This document shows, piece by piece, positions 52,640-62,091 of a DNA stretch of 64,000 nt. The position numbers and the translations under genes were made by a program. Source of the DNA: Lysinibacillus sp. OF-1 (GTDB lineage: Bacteria > Bacillota > Bacilli > Bacillales_A > Planococcaceae). The number at the start of each line of letters is the position of its first letter. Within the stretch, counting starts at the first letter, position 1. The notes below the pieces were generated by a model that saw only the letters and a list, made by a program, of their open reading frames with translations, was not told where the DNA came from and made no database searches. The stretch covers positions 434,001-498,000 of the forward strand of contig NZ_CP102798.1 in assembly GCF_028356935.1 (NCBI RefSeq), written 5' to 3'.

Positions 52640-53365
52640 ATGAAAATATCAAATTTAAGGGAGCAAGAGAGAATTTCATCGCAATATAATCGTAAAAAAA
52701 TCTTGCAACGAAAAGAAGCCGGAGAAGCTTATCGCAAAAATGCGATGTATTTTCAGCCAAAGAAAACCCCAGCATTGCTTGAACTTGAAAATCTACTGTT
52801 AGGGCGTACCGATCAAGACTTATTTGAGCAGCAACAAGAAAAGTCAAAAGAAGTTACTCCTCAACAGCAAGCCATAATGGAAGACTTGCGACAAACAGAA
52901 AAGAATGTACGTGCTCATGAGCGATCCTATAAAGAAGGTACTAGTGATAGCGCAGAATCTTCTACTGTCGTCAATCCAGAGCAAAATGACACATTGCAAA
53001 TTTTAGAGCAGGTGCGACATGCCGCATTAGCATCGACAGAGCCTTCTCCTCAAGATTTACAGGTGGCACAAAGCGTGAATGCGCAAATACAACATATATT
53101 AAACGGTTCGTATACTGAAGAGGGCAAAATAGGCGAAGAAGAGCCATCCTTTGTACGTGACATCATGGAAGTGAAGGTTCCTGAACGTTTCTCGAAGGAA
53201 TTGAAATTGGATCCATTTGCAGATACAATTTTCGGTAAGAACTATGAGACTGCATTTAAATTAAGAACATTCCATCAGGTATCGGAAAAATATGCGGCTC
53301 ATGTTCAAATGACGAAAAATGGCTATCGTCCAGACACGGACTCTATGTTCTCTTTGATAGCCTGA
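52640..53365 (+). CDS. SprA-related protein with degenerate metalloprotease motif
   Basis: A 241-residue soluble protein, rich in Glu and Gln. The stretch around TEKNVRAHERSY and VRHAALASTEPSPQDLQVAQSV fits the SprA-related family, whose members read VRAHExxH followed by AALxPxxPSxQDxxVA. Here the second histidine of HExxH is Tyr, and the segment that normally follows (the glycine-rich GPDGRxYAVGGEV block) is missing. The protein is therefore unlikely to be a protease. Similarity is by eye. The C-terminal 60 residues are unrecognised. ATG 52640 is 6 nt after GAGGTG. Confidence 0.5.
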   Translation: MKISNLREQERISSQYNRKKILQRKEAGEAYRKNAMYFQPKKTPALLELENLLLGRTDQDLFEQQQEKSKEVTPQQQAIMEDLRQTEKNVRAHERSYKEGTSDSAESSTVVNPEQNDTLQILEQVRHAALASTEPSPQDLQVAQSVNAQIQHILNGSYTEEGKIGEEEPSFVRDIMEVKVPERFSKELKLDPFADTIFGKNYETAFKLRTFHQVSEKYAAHVQMTKNGYRPDTDSMFSLIA

Positions 53366-53389
53366 TGCTGTAGATAGGAGATTATTGAC

Positions 53390-53884
53390 ATGGCAAAGGC
53401 AAAGCATGCGAAAACAAATGCAATTCGATTATTAGAACAACAAAAAATCCATTTTGATGTGATTGAATATGAAACGGGAGACGGTCAAGTTGATGGTGTC
53501 TCTGTTGCAGAAAAAATTGGTCACCCTGTCACGCGTGTGTTTAAAACATTGGTAGCAAAGGCAAGCGCACAAAAGCTATTTGTATTTATCATTCCAGTGG
53601 CAGAGGAGCTGGATTTAAAAGCTGCCGCAAAGGTAGTAGGGGAAAAGAAAATCGAAATGCTAGCGGTAAAGGATTTACTTGGTTATACCGGTTATGTACG
53701 TGGCGGATGTTCACCAGTGGGGATGAAGAAGTTATATCCAACAGTAATAGATGAATCTGCCCTAGGGCAAGATAGTATTATTGTGAGTGCGGGGAAAATA
53801 GGTATGCAAATCCATGTTCAGCTAGACGACTTGAAAAATATGACAAAGGCACAGCTTGCCCCTATTACAACTACCCATGCGTGA
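53390..53884 (+). CDS. ybaK: YbaK/EbsC-type aminoacyl-tRNA deacylase
   Basis: A 164-residue editing protein that hydrolyses mischarged tRNA, mainly Cys-tRNA(Pro). Motifs are [10 protein letters not shown] near residue 50 with the catalytic lysine, then [14 protein letters not shown] around residue 105 with the GxxSP loop. Length and layout fit the YbaK/EbsC family. It starts 24 nt after the SprA-like gene and may share its transcript. A terminator overlaps its stop. Confidence 0.87.
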   Translation: MAKAKHAKTNAIRLLEQQKIHFDVIEYETGDGQVDGVSVAEKIGHPVTRVFKTLVAKASAQKLFVFIIPVAEELDLKAAAKVVGEKKIEMLAVKDLLGYTGYVRGGCSPVGMKKLYPTVIDESALGQDSIIVSAGKIGMQIHVQLDDLKNMTKAQLAPITTTHA

Positions 53885-53903
53885 GAGAATGGGTAGTTTC
53901 TTT
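53869..53903 (+). terminator. Terminator overlapping the ybaK stop
   Basis: AACTACCCAT (53869-53878) and ATGGGTAGTT (53889-53898) form a perfect 10-bp stem followed by TTCTTT. The left arm lies inside the coding end. Confidence 0.75.
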
Positions 53904-54002
53904 ATGTATAATGGACAATCAGGTACAAGCGCGGTCTCTCAATTTTTTATAGAAAATGTGATACAGTTAGAGCAATATCATGCATAGAGAGAGGGATAGG
54001 AA

Positions 54003-54638
54003 ATGCGTAAGATAATGGGGTGGCGTTGGACATTTTTTATTAGTGGCCTAATTGTGATGTCACTTGGCATCACGATGTCGATAAAGGGGAAGATTGTTGG
54101 CACAAGCCCTTGGGATGTCTTGCATGTTGGGTTATTTCAAAATTTTGGGTTAAGTATTGGGACATGGTCTATTATAACAGGGCTCTTTATAGTTGCTTCA
54201 ACATCGATTGTGTTACGTGAATGGCCAAAGATAGGCACTTGGCTGAACATGCTGCTCATCGGCTCCTTCATTGATGTATTTAATTTGGTGCTGCCATCTA
54301 CTGATGTTTATGGCTTGCAGATTACATATTTTATCATTGGTTTATTTGTTTTGAGTTTTGGCTGTGGGATGTATATTGCACCGAATATGGGTGCAGGTCC
54401 ACGAGATACTTTAATGATGATACTTGTTGAAAAGTTTGGTGGCTCGATTAAAACAGCCAGAATGGGCATCGAAGTTCTGGTGACCATTGTTGGCTGGCTT
54501 TTAGGAGGACCAGTTGGCGTAGGGACGGTATTAATCGCTTTAACTTCAGGCTATATTGTGCAATATTCATTACCGTATTGTCGTAAAATATTAATGAAAT
54601 GTATTGGGAATATAGAAGGAATGAAGCCATTCTATTAA
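54003..54638 (+). CDS. YczE/YitT-family integral membrane protein
   Basis: A 211-residue membrane protein with about five hydrophobic segments. Hallmarks are GTSPWDVLHVGL in the first loop and GAGPRDTLMMIL in the second, a repeated G(T/A)(S/G)PxDxL motif of the YczE family. Bacillus YczE homologues affect production of some non-ribosomal or polyketide products, but the biochemical role is unknown. It is monocistronic, with AGAGGGATAGG before the ATG. Confidence 0.82.
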   Translation: MRKIMGWRWTFFISGLIVMSLGITMSIKGKIVGTSPWDVLHVGLFQNFGLSIGTWSIITGLFIVASTSIVLREWPKIGTWLNMLLIGSFIDVFNLVLPSTDVYGLQITYFIIGLFVLSFGCGMYIAPNMGAGPRDTLMMILVEKFGGSIKTARMGIEVLVTIVGWLLGGPVGVGTVLIALTSGYIVQYSLPYCRKILMKCIGNIEGMKPFY

Positions 54639-54645
54639 ACGATGA

Positions 54646-54680
54646 AGCTACTTAGATCTGTAAAAGATAGAAGTAGCTTT
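54646..54680 (+). terminator. Terminator after yczE-like gene
   Basis: AAGCTACTT (54646-54654) and AAGTAGCTT (54672-54680) pair, extended by GATG/CATC, followed by T-rich sequence. Confidence 0.75.
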
Positions 54681-54739
54681 TCATCTTTTTTAGCGTTCTT
54701 TCATATAATGCAGGGCAGAAGCTAAAGGAGGAACGACAT

Positions 54740-55816
54740 TTGAATGGAAATGTAACGTATTATTTTGGACACGCATTGACTGGGCAAGGTGTGAAACATT
54801 TATATAAAGAGATGATAGAAGAGGCGGAGCTTGTTTACTTTTTGCAAGGTGCCCCCACATTTAAAGGATCAGAGCTGTTAAAAGAGCTAGGGTATTTTTA
54901 TGTGAAGCAGGGCTTTGCAGTCGAATGGTTTAAGCATGCTTTATTAGAGGAAGTAGTTGAGGCTGTTTATGTAAAGGGCTGTAACAGACTTTTTGTATGG
55001 GCCTCTGAATGGAATATCGAGCCAACTTTACTCGGTACAAAGCATCGCGTCATGTCCTTTTATGATTGTTTAGAGGAAATACAGCTTGAAAAGGTTGGGG
55101 AGCAGCTTGCTGAGGCGATGCAGGAGCGTGCAACTTGGCGTGAAAAATGTATTGCAAAGCTGGATCAGGCAATCAAGCTTCATGATGACTGGGAGATTAT
55201 CACGCAAAGCTGTATGAACTGGCAGGCATTAAATGAACAAGTGGAAAATTTAAAGACAGAAGTGTTCCAGTCAATTGTTTTAAATAAAACGGGTATACGG
55301 ACACATCGTTTACTTGGAACACTAACGCCTAGAGGTGCGGAAAATACCGTTGAAAGTATTACAAAAAGTATAACGACTCGCTTCATGATTAAAGGTAAGC
55401 CTGGTACAGGTAAGTCTTCATTAATGAAGGGTTTAGCGGATGAGGCCAATGCTAGAGGTCTTGATGCACAAATTATATGGTGTGGTTTAGATGCAGGTTC
55501 AGTGGATATGGTCATTATTCCAGAGCTTAATTTCTGTATCTTTGATAGCACAGAGCCCCATGTCTTTGATCCACAGGATGGTAGATTAGGGGACAAAATT
55601 TTTGATATTGGGCAACATTGTGCACTTTCAGAGGAGGCAGAAACAGCAATTGAGGCAGTTCGAGCACACTACAAAGAAGCTATCCAGGATGCAATGGGTC
55701 ATTCGAAGCGTTATGCTGAAGCCGAATATACAATCCGCCGTCTAGTGGATAATTGTCTATCCGCATCCTTATGGCGTGAAAAAACAGCGCCATTATTCGA
55801 AAGATTAACAAAGTAA
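54740..55816 (+). CDS. PRK06851-type NTPase with one degenerate P-loop
   Basis: A 358-residue protein made of two related P-loop NTPase halves. The C-terminal half keeps an intact Walker A (IKGKPGTGKSSLMKG near residue 218). The N-terminal half shows LQGAPTFKGSELLKEL where the family normally has another GxPGTGKS, so only the second site should bind ATP. The family is widespread in Firmicutes and uncharacterised. It starts with TTG 54740 behind an AAAGGAGG-like site. The kbl gene follows at about 65 nt. Confidence 0.7.
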   Translation: MNGNVTYYFGHALTGQGVKHLYKEMIEEAELVYFLQGAPTFKGSELLKELGYFYVKQGFAVEWFKHALLEEVVEAVYVKGCNRLFVWASEWNIEPTLLGTKHRVMSFYDCLEEIQLEKVGEQLAEAMQERATWREKCIAKLDQAIKLHDDWEIITQSCMNWQALNEQVENLKTEVFQSIVLNKTGIRTHRLLGTLTPRGAENTVESITKSITTRFMIKGKPGTGKSSLMKGLADEANARGLDAQIIWCGLDAGSVDMVIIPELNFCIFDSTEPHVFDPQDGRLGDKIFDIGQHCALSEEAETAIEAVRAHYKEAIQDAMGHSKRYAEAEYTIRRLVDNCLSASLWREKTAPLFERLTK

Positions 55817-55883
55817 TGTAGCTAATGGCTTGCATGTGCTAAACTAGGAGCTAGAACAGTTTTCCTAGGAAAGGATGATACGC

Positions 55884-57074
55884 TTGTCAAAAGTATTGAA
55901 TGCATTTTTAGATGAAAACCTACAAGCCTTACATGAACAAGGCTTATACAATGAAATTGATCCAGTAGAGGGAGCTAATGGCCCGATTATTCAAGTCCGT
56001 GGCAAAAATCTTGTTAACTTATCCTCTAACAACTATCTTGGCTTAGCAACAAATGAAGAATTAAAGCGTATTGCCAAAGAGACAATTGATAAATACGGTG
56101 TTGGTGCAGGTGCTGTTCGTACAATCAACGGGACACTTGATTTGCACGTTAAATTAGAAGAAAAGCTTGCTGAATTTAAAGGAACAGAAGCGGCTATTTC
56201 TTATCAATCTGGCTTTAATTGTAATATGGCAGCCATTTCAGCTGTAATGGATAAAAATGATGCGATTCTATCTGATCAATTAAACCATGCCTCTATTATT
56301 GATGGTTGTCGTTTATCAAAGGCGAAAATCATTGCGTTTAATCACTCCGATATGGATGATCTACGTGCTAAGGCAAAAGCAGCTAAAGAATCAGGATTAT
56401 ACAATAAAATCATGGTCATAACAGATGGTGTATTCTCAATGGATGGTGATATTGCTAAATTACCTGAGATTGTGGAAATTGCTAAAGAGTTTGATTTAAT
56501 TACGTATGTCGATGATGCACATGGTTCAGGTGTAACAGGTAAAGGCAAAGGAACTGTGAAGCATTTTGGATTAGAAAAAGAAATTGACTTCCAAATTGGT
56601 ACACTATCAAAAGCTATTGGTGTTGTGGGTGGCTATGTAGCAGGTAAGAAAAATTTAATTGATTGGCTGAAAGTTCGCTCTCGTCCATTCCTATTCTCAA
56701 CAGCTCTACCACCTGGTGATGTAGCAGCCATTACAGCAGCTGTACAAATGCTGATTGATTCAACAGAGCTGCACGATAAGCTTTGGGATAATGGCAACTA
56801 TTTAAAAGCTGGACTGGAGAAGCTTGGCTTTAATATCGGTGCATCTGAAACACCGATTACGCCTTGTATCATTGGGGATGAAAACCTGACACAGGAATTT
56901 TCAAAACGTCTTTTTGAAGAAGGCGTTTATGCAAAATCAATTGTTTTCCCAACTGTGCCAAAAGGTACAGGACGTGTTCGTAATATGCCAACAGCGGCAC
57001 ATACAAAAGAAATGCTGGATGATGCCATTGCGATTTACGAAAAAGTTGGTCGTGAATTAGGCGTTATTCAATAA
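55884..57074 (+). CDS. kbl: 2-amino-3-ketobutyrate CoA ligase (glycine C-acetyltransferase)
   Basis: A 396-residue PLP enzyme of the alpha-oxoamine synthase family that interconverts glycine plus acetyl-CoA and 2-amino-3-ketobutyrate (threonine degradation). It has [29 protein letters not shown] and the PLP lysine in [13 protein letters not shown]. It could instead be a BioF-type synthase, but no biotin genes are near. No threonine dehydrogenase (tdh) neighbours it. TTG 55884 is 9 nt from AGGAAAGG and gives the family start MSKVL; the ATG at 55875 overlaps that site. Confidence 0.87.
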   Translation: MSKVLNAFLDENLQALHEQGLYNEIDPVEGANGPIIQVRGKNLVNLSSNNYLGLATNEELKRIAKETIDKYGVGAGAVRTINGTLDLHVKLEEKLAEFKGTEAAISYQSGFNCNMAAISAVMDKNDAILSDQLNHASIIDGCRLSKAKIIAFNHSDMDDLRAKAKAAKESGLYNKIMVITDGVFSMDGDIAKLPEIVEIAKEFDLITYVDDAHGSGVTGKGKGTVKHFGLEKEIDFQIGTLSKAIGVVGGYVAGKKNLIDWLKVRSRPFLFSTALPPGDVAAITAAVQMLIDSTELHDKLWDNGNYLKAGLEKLGFNIGASETPITPCIIGDENLTQEFSKRLFEEGVYAKSIVFPTVPKGTGRVRNMPTAAHTKEMLDDAIAIYEKVGRELGVIQ

Positions 57075-57075
57075 G

Positions 57076-57109
57076 AAAAAGGCTTCCTCATGGATGGGGA
57101 AGCCTTTTT
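57076..57109. terminator. Terminator after kbl
   Basis: AAAAAGGCTTCC (57076-57087) and GGAAGCCTTTTT (57098-57109) form a perfect 12-bp stem with a 10-base loop. Confidence 0.9.
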
Positions 57110-57110
57110 G

Positions 57111-57203
57111 TGTGATAGAAAGTTGAAAGTGGTGGATAAAAGTGAAAAAATAGTCGATAGCAGCTCATAACTGATCGATAGCCACCTGAAAGTAGTCAAT
57201 AGC
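57111..57203. repeat. Degenerate 21-bp tandem repeat, about five units
   Basis: The heptamers TGTGATA (57111), GTGGATA (57132), GTCGATA (57153), ATCGATA (57174) and GTCAATA (57195) recur at exactly 21 bp. The bases between them are partly conserved (CTGAAA-, AAAGT-type). It lies between converging kbl and CoA-transferase genes, partly inside the latter's untranslated end. An exact 21-bp period equals two helical turns or seven codons. Confidence 0.6.
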
Positions 57204-57204
57204 T

Positions 57205-58401
57205 TTATTTCGAACCTATAATTTTGGCTGTTCTTAATTGCTGAATGTCTTCAGCGGAGATATTCAAAGCCTGTAAAATCTCCTCATTATGTTGTCCTAA
57301 AGTAGGAGCTGCACTTGTTAGGTGACCTGGTGTTTGTGAGAACTTGGCTGGGAAGCCTAATGTACGCATCGGTCCTGCAGTTGGGTGCTCATAGGACAAG
57401 ACCATGCCACGCTCTAGAATATGTGGATCATTTAATGTTTGATCGTAGGAATAGATTGGGCTAGAGGGTACGCCGTGTTCATCCAATAGCGCTAGCCAGT
57501 AAGTAGCTTGATGCTTGATTAATTCGCTCTCAATTTCTGCCTCCAGTACTTTCACATGTTGGGCACGTGAATAGTTGGTAGCAAAGAGGGGATTGTCTAA
57601 CCAATCAGGTCGGTTGATAACTTTTGTTGCAAAAATCTCCCATAGCTTTTGATTGCCAGCACCTATTAAAATATAGTCGTCCTGCGTTTTGAAACCTTGA
57701 TAGGGTGCGGATACCCGATGTGCTGTTCCAGTCCGCTCCGGTAGTTCGCCATGTCCAAAGTAAGCAGCGGCCTCCCATACAGTCCATGCTAGACCTGATT
57801 CCACTAAGGAAACATCAATATATTGCCCCTCGCCACTACGCAGCTTATAAATATAGGCCATTAAAATAGATTGTAATGCTGTTTGAGCAGCAGCAATATC
57901 ATTCACGGCAAAGCCGACTTTTACAGGTCGACCATCCGCTTCACCCGTCATATGCATTAAGCCATTCAGACCCTGTGCCATAATATCATAGCCACCCTTT
58001 TGACTATACGGACCCGTTTGTCCATAGCCTGAAATAGAGCAATAAATAAGACCAGGATTGATAGCTTTTAATGTGTCATAATCAATACCAAGCTTTTTTG
58101 TGACACCTGGTCGATAGTTTTCCACAAGGACATCAACAGATTGGATAAGTTCTTTAAATAAAGCTAATCCCTCTGGCGTTTTTAAATTAATACAAACCCC
58201 TTTCTTATTGCGATTGACCATCATATACATATGGCTTTCTTCATTTATAAAAGGACCCATTGTACGGGTATCGTCTCCATTTGGATACTTCTCAATTTTG
58301 ATAACCTCTGCACCCATATCTGCTAAGATCATCGTGCAATAAGGACCAGCTAGTACTTGCGATAAATCAACAACTCTTAATCCTTGTAATGCTTGTTTCA
58401 T
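57205..58401 (-). CDS. Class III CoA-transferase (CaiB/BaiF/Frc family)
   Basis: A 398-residue family III CoA-transferase. It has RVVDLSQVLAGPYCTMILADMGAEVIKIE at the N-terminus in parts, NRNKKGVCINLKTPEG, and the catalytic aspartate in GGYDIMAQG near residue 140-150. It moves CoA between carboxylic acids; substrates are unknown. Its ATG overlaps the stop of the hydroxy-acid oxidase gene (ATGA), so it is the last cistron of a run reaching back to the methionine transporter genes and their SAM riboswitch. Confidence 0.88.
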   Translation of the reverse strand: MKQALQGLRVVDLSQVLAGPYCTMILADMGAEVIKIEKYPNGDDTRTMGPFINEESHMYMMVNRNKKGVCINLKTPEGLALFKELIQSVDVLVENYRPGVTKKLGIDYDTLKAINPGLIYCSISGYGQTGPYSQKGGYDIMAQGLNGLMHMTGEADGRPVKVGFAVNDIAAAQTALQSILMAYIYKLRSGEGQYIDVSLVESGLAWTVWEAAAYFGHGELPERTGTAHRVSAPYQGFKTQDDYILIGAGNQKLWEIFATKVINRPDWLDNPLFATNYSRAQHVKVLEAEIESELIKHQATYWLALLDEHGVPSSPIYSYDQTLNDPHILERGMVLSYEHPTAGPMRTLGFPAKFSQTPGHLTSAAPTLGQHNEEILQALNISAEDIQQLRTAKIIGSK

Positions 58402-59558
58402 CTAACCTCAGTCCCATCATGTTTGACTAATGTGATGTTGCGTAATCCTTTGACAGAAGTCGCACCTGCTAAAGCGATGGAAACCTTTAATTCATCATAA
58501 AGATTGGTCATCACCTTTTCCACGCCCTGTTGTCCTTCAAGGGCTAGCCCATAGACGAAAGGGCGTCCGATTGCAACGGCATCCGCTCCTAAAGCAAGTG
58601 CTTTTAAAGCATCCATGCCACGATAGACACCACTATCTAAAATAATAGGAATTTGTCCATTCACAACTTTCGCAATAGCAGGAAGTGCATCAAGTGAACC
58701 AATAACACCATCTAATTGACGGCCACCGTGGTTTGATACAATAATGCCATCAATACCATTGTCGATAGCTAGCTTCGCATCTTCAGGATGTAAAATTCCC
58801 TTCAATAGTATAGGAAGGTTTGTACGCTTTTTTAATTCTCGAACATGCGCCCAATTAAGTGTTGGGTGGAAGACATTTTGCAAGACACCTTGTACGTAGG
58901 ACTCGAATGAATCATCAGGTAAAGTGGCTGTAAAAACGGGATCATTCATATAATTGCCTCGTGCATAGCCTAGCTTCAATGGTGAAAATTGATTGCGGAC
59001 ATCTTCTTCACGCCAACCAAGCATTACTGTATCGACAGTTAAGACAATCGCTTCAAATCCGGCTGCCTCCGCTCGTGCCACCATACTAAAAGCGATTTCT
59101 TCATTAGTAGACCAATATAATTGAAACCATTTTGTTGCAGAAGGAGCAGCTTGAGCAACTTCTTCAAGTGCATAAGTGGAAACGGTGCTTTGAATATAGG
59201 GCATGTTTAAATGCTCGGCAGCACGTACTACAGCAAGCTCACCTTCATCATGAACCATTCCGTTCATGCCGACGGGAGCAAAGAGCAATGGAGTTGGGTA
59301 TGTTTTACCAAAAAAATTAATCGATGTTTGAACATTTGAAACATCCTTTAAAAAGCGAGGAACTATAGAATACTTTTCGAAAGCTGCACGATTATTGCGC
59401 AGTGTTTGTTCACCACCAGCACCTGAACGGATATAGCCAAAAGGTCCAGCTTCGATTTTTTCCGCTACGGCCTTTTCTAAATCTGCAAAGCAAATGGGGA
59501 AGGGGGCTTGTGCAGTAATATTTTTTAAGAGTAGATCACCATCAGTTATGTTTGTCAT
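58398..59558 (-). CDS. FMN-dependent alpha-hydroxy-acid oxidase (lactate oxidase/monooxygenase-like)
   Basis: A 386-residue TIM-barrel flavoprotein that oxidises 2-hydroxy acids to 2-oxo acids. It has APVGMNGMVHDEGELA, QLYWSTNEE, the catalytic histidine and arginine in VSNHGGRQLDG, and the FMN phosphate region LDSGVYRGMDALKALALGA in parts. Length and the EAGPFGYIRSGAGGEQT start fit the lactate 2-monooxygenase-like branch. The natural substrate is unclear. A methionine-related 2-hydroxy acid is possible given the operon. It sits 14 nt after the crotonase. Confidence 0.85.
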   Translation of the reverse strand: MTNITDGDLLLKNITAQAPFPICFADLEKAVAEKIEAGPFGYIRSGAGGEQTLRNNRAAFEKYSIVPRFLKDVSNVQTSINFFGKTYPTPLLFAPVGMNGMVHDEGELAVVRAAEHLNMPYIQSTVSTYALEEVAQAAPSATKWFQLYWSTNEEIAFSMVARAEAAGFEAIVLTVDTVMLGWREEDVRNQFSPLKLGYARGNYMNDPVFTATLPDDSFESYVQGVLQNVFHPTLNWAHVRELKKRTNLPILLKGILHPEDAKLAIDNGIDGIIVSNHGGRQLDGVIGSLDALPAIAKVVNGQIPIILDSGVYRGMDALKALALGADAVAIGRPFVYGLALEGQQGVEKVMTNLYDELKVSIALAGATSVKGLRNITLVKHDGTEVR

Positions 59559-59572
59559 CGTTACTACCTCAC

Positions 59573-60352
59573 TTATTTATTGAAAATAGGCTTTCTTTTG
59601 TTTAAGAAGGCTTGAATACCTTCGTTATAATCATCTGAACTAAATGAATTAAGAACGATCTGTGCCAGCTCATCGCTTTCTTCGTTTTCACCATCTACAA
59701 TTGCTTGGATCATTTTTTTGATGCCTGCGTTTGCAATGGATGATTTACTTAATAGATGTTCAGCAAAATGCAGCGTGGCACTTTCAATATCCTCTGGCTC
59801 ATGTAAGGCTGTGATTAAACCGATGTTTTTTCCATCTTGTGCTGTAAAAATGTTGGCTGTGTATAAAATCTCTTTCGCCTTGGCAACACCAACAAGATTG
59901 ATGAGACGCTTTGTACTTTCAAGATTATAGACAATACCAATATTGGCCGCTGTGATGCCAAGCTTACTCTTTGGTGTCGCTATTCTAAAATCACATGCGT
60001 TGGCTAGTTCTAAGCCACCACCAATGGCTAAACCCTGAATCATAGCAATTGTCGGGTGAGGAAATTTATAGAGGGTATCAATCGCCTTTAGAGCCAAATC
60101 ATTATAGGCTTTGGCATTGTCCGCGGCATAACGAATATCTAAAAACTCGCTAATATCGGCACCAGATGAAAAGGCTACTTCATTAACGCCACGGACAATT
60201 AAGAGCTTAATAGAAGAATCTACACGTAGCTGCTCAAGTTGCTCTACTATGTTCTGAAACATCGCCTTTGATAAGGAATTCCGTTTATCAGGTCGGTTTA
60301 ACACTAACGTTGCAATATAACCATTTTTCTCTACATAAATTTCAGTTGTCAT
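59573..60352 (-). CDS. Enoyl-CoA hydratase/isomerase family (crotonase)
   Basis: A 259-residue crotonase-fold protein. Oxyanion-hole segments are FSSGADISEF and LAIGGGLELANACD. Instead of the GIIPGAGGT found in the leucine-operon hydratase, this one has ITAANIGIVYNLESTKRL, so the usual second catalytic glutamate is changed; it may be an isomerase, decarboxylase or hydrolase. It starts 13 nt after the metI stop with no terminator between, so it is co-transcribed with the methionine transporter. ATG 60352 is better spaced from GAGGAG than ATG 60358. Confidence 0.82.
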   Translation of the reverse strand: MTTEIYVEKNGYIATLVLNRPDKRNSLSKAMFQNIVEQLEQLRVDSSIKLLIVRGVNEVAFSSGADISEFLDIRYAADNAKAYNDLALKAIDTLYKFPHPTIAMIQGLAIGGGLELANACDFRIATPKSKLGITAANIGIVYNLESTKRLINLVGVAKAKEILYTANIFTAQDGKNIGLITALHEPEDIESATLHFAEHLLSKSSIANAGIKKMIQAIVDGENEESDELAQIVLNSFSSDDYNEGIQAFLNKRKPIFNK

Positions 60353-60365
60353 TGTCATTCTCCTC

Positions 60366-61037
60366 TTAATCCTTTTTCAATTTCGCAGCGAAGCGGTTGC
60401 CGATGGATTGAATGCTTTGCACAAGAATGATTAAGATAAAGACAGTTGCATACATAACATCGACCTCATAGCGTAAATGACCATAACGATAGGCGAGGTC
60501 ACCCAAACCTCCAGCACCAACCATTCCTGCCATAGCCGTAGCACCGATTAAACCAATTGTGGCAATTGTTAAGCCTAAAATAATAGATGGACGAGCTTCA
60601 CGTAATAGCACATGCCAAATAATATGGCGACGTTTAATACCCATGGCTGTGTAGGCTTCTACCACTCCCGAATCCACCTCTAATAGCGCAGATTCCATCA
60701 GTCGAGCAATATAAGGAGCTGTATAGACAACTAGCGGAACGATAACACCTTTAACCCCAATTGTTGTGCCGACGATCAGCTTAGTAAAAGGTAGAATGAA
60801 GAATAATAAAATGATGAATGGAACAGAACGTATAATATTGATGACTAAATTAAAAAATTGATATAAAAATTTATTGTCAAAGGATTGACCTGGTCGTGTT
60901 AATACGATTAATAGCCCCAATGGAATCCCAATGAGAATGGAAAACAATAAAGAAATTCCGACCATTTGAAATGTTTCGATAATTGATTTGCCAATTACAT
61001 CTGACCAATCTGTAAAAAAGCTTTGAATACTACTCAT
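60366..61037 (-). CDS. metI: Methionine ABC transporter permease MetI
   Basis: A 223-residue MetI-like inner membrane permease with about five transmembrane segments and the EAA-type loop around VEAYTAMGIKRRHIIWHVLLREA in parts, which docks on MetN. It has the typical start SFFTDWSDVIGKSIIETFQM. Its start overlaps the metN stop by 8 bp. A conserved methionine-transporter layout and the upstream SAM riboswitch make the substrate assignment strong. Confidence 0.92.
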   Translation of the reverse strand: MSSIQSFFTDWSDVIGKSIIETFQMVGISLLFSILIGIPLGLLIVLTRPGQSFDNKFLYQFFNLVINIIRSVPFIILLFFILPFTKLIVGTTIGVKGVIVPLVVYTAPYIARLMESALLEVDSGVVEAYTAMGIKRRHIIWHVLLREARPSIILGLTIATIGLIGATAMAGMVGAGGLGDLAYRYGHLRYEVDVMYATVFILIILVQSIQSIGNRFAAKLKKD

Positions 61038-62055
61038 TGAATTCGCCTCCTAATTCTTCCACCGCGACGCCATTTTCCGTAAAATATGTGAGTGCCTTTT
61101 GGACAATGTGAAGTTCTCCATGTAAATGCACCACAATGTTACCAACAATGCCGTTTTTTAATTCAATAATATTTGCCGTTAAAATATTTGGTTGTACATC
61201 ATACACTTTCGTAACTTCTGCTAGTAATGGCTTACCAGTACTTTCACCTAGGAAGGTTAAACGAATGACACTGCCTGAAACATTTAACTGCTCGATCAGG
61301 GAAGGGGATAAATTACGTTGTGAAATCGTATTTAAAAACTTTCTCGTTGTAGGATGCTTCGGTTTAGCAAAAAGTTCAATAGCCGTACCAAATTCCACCA
61401 CTTTTCCGGACTCAAGAACAGAAACCTCATCACATATTTTCTGAATGACATTCATCTCATGTGTAATCAGCAGGATCGTAATGCCTAATTCACGGTTAAT
61501 TTTTAACAACAATTCAAGAATGGCTTCGGTTGTTTCAGGGTCGAGTGCACTTGTTGCTTCGTCACTAAGTAGAACCTCTGGTTCCTGTGCCAAGGCACGT
61601 GCAATAGCAACACGTTGCTTTTGCCCACCTGAAAGTTGGTTAGGGTAGCTGTCTAGTTTGTCTGTTAATCCAACAATTTCAGCATATTTAGCCACACGGT
61701 TTTTTACCTCTTTCTCGTTATAGCCAAGTAGCTTTAAAGGAACAGCAATATTATGGTAAACGGTTGCCGTTTTTAATAGATTAAAATGTTGGAAAATCAT
61801 TCCGATTTTTTGGCGTGTTTGCCGTAATTCATGAAGAGAAAGGGCAGTAATGTCCACATTGTCGATTAACACTTTTCCAGCTGTAGGTCGCTCTAGTAGA
61901 TTGACGCAACGAATGAGTGTACTTTTACCTGCACCACTATAGCCAATCACACCATGAATTTGTCCTTTTTTTACATGGAGATTGATTCCATCTACAGCCT
62001 TAATGATGTCTTTTTTCGTCTTATATTCTTTTGAGATATTTTGTAATTGAATCAT
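61030..62055 (-). CDS. metN: Methionine ABC transporter ATPase MetN
   Basis: A 341-residue ABC ATPase. Walker A is GYSGAGKST, signature LSGGQKQRV, Walker B VLLSDEATSALD and H-loop LLITHEM. A C-terminal NIL domain (about residues 265-335) binds methionine and inhibits transport when the cell is full. It pairs with MetI and MetQ. A hairpin with a short T run separates it from metQ, probably making metQ more abundant. Confidence 0.93.
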   Translation of the reverse strand: MIQLQNISKEYKTKKDIIKAVDGINLHVKKGQIHGVIGYSGAGKSTLIRCVNLLERPTAGKVLIDNVDITALSLHELRQTRQKIGMIFQHFNLLKTATVYHNIAVPLKLLGYNEKEVKNRVAKYAEIVGLTDKLDSYPNQLSGGQKQRVAIARALAQEPEVLLSDEATSALDPETTEAILELLLKINRELGITILLITHEMNVIQKICDEVSVLESGKVVEFGTAIELFAKPKHPTTRKFLNTISQRNLSPSLIEQLNVSGSVIRLTFLGESTGKPLLAEVTKVYDVQPNILTANIIELKNGIVGNIVVHLHGELHIVQKALTYFTENGVAVEELGGEFNE

Positions 62056-62091
62056 CCGATTGATTGCTCCTTTCTCAAGCTCCTAAAAAGC

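Noticed and set aside
55884..57074. BioF (8-amino-7-oxononanoate synthase) assignment
   Set aside because: The sequence pattern follows Kbl-type glycine acetyltransferases and no biotin genes are nearby.
57111..57203. Possible CRISPR array at the 21-bp repeat
   Set aside because: The repeated part is only about 7 bp and degenerate, spacers are too short and partly conserved, and there are no cas genes.
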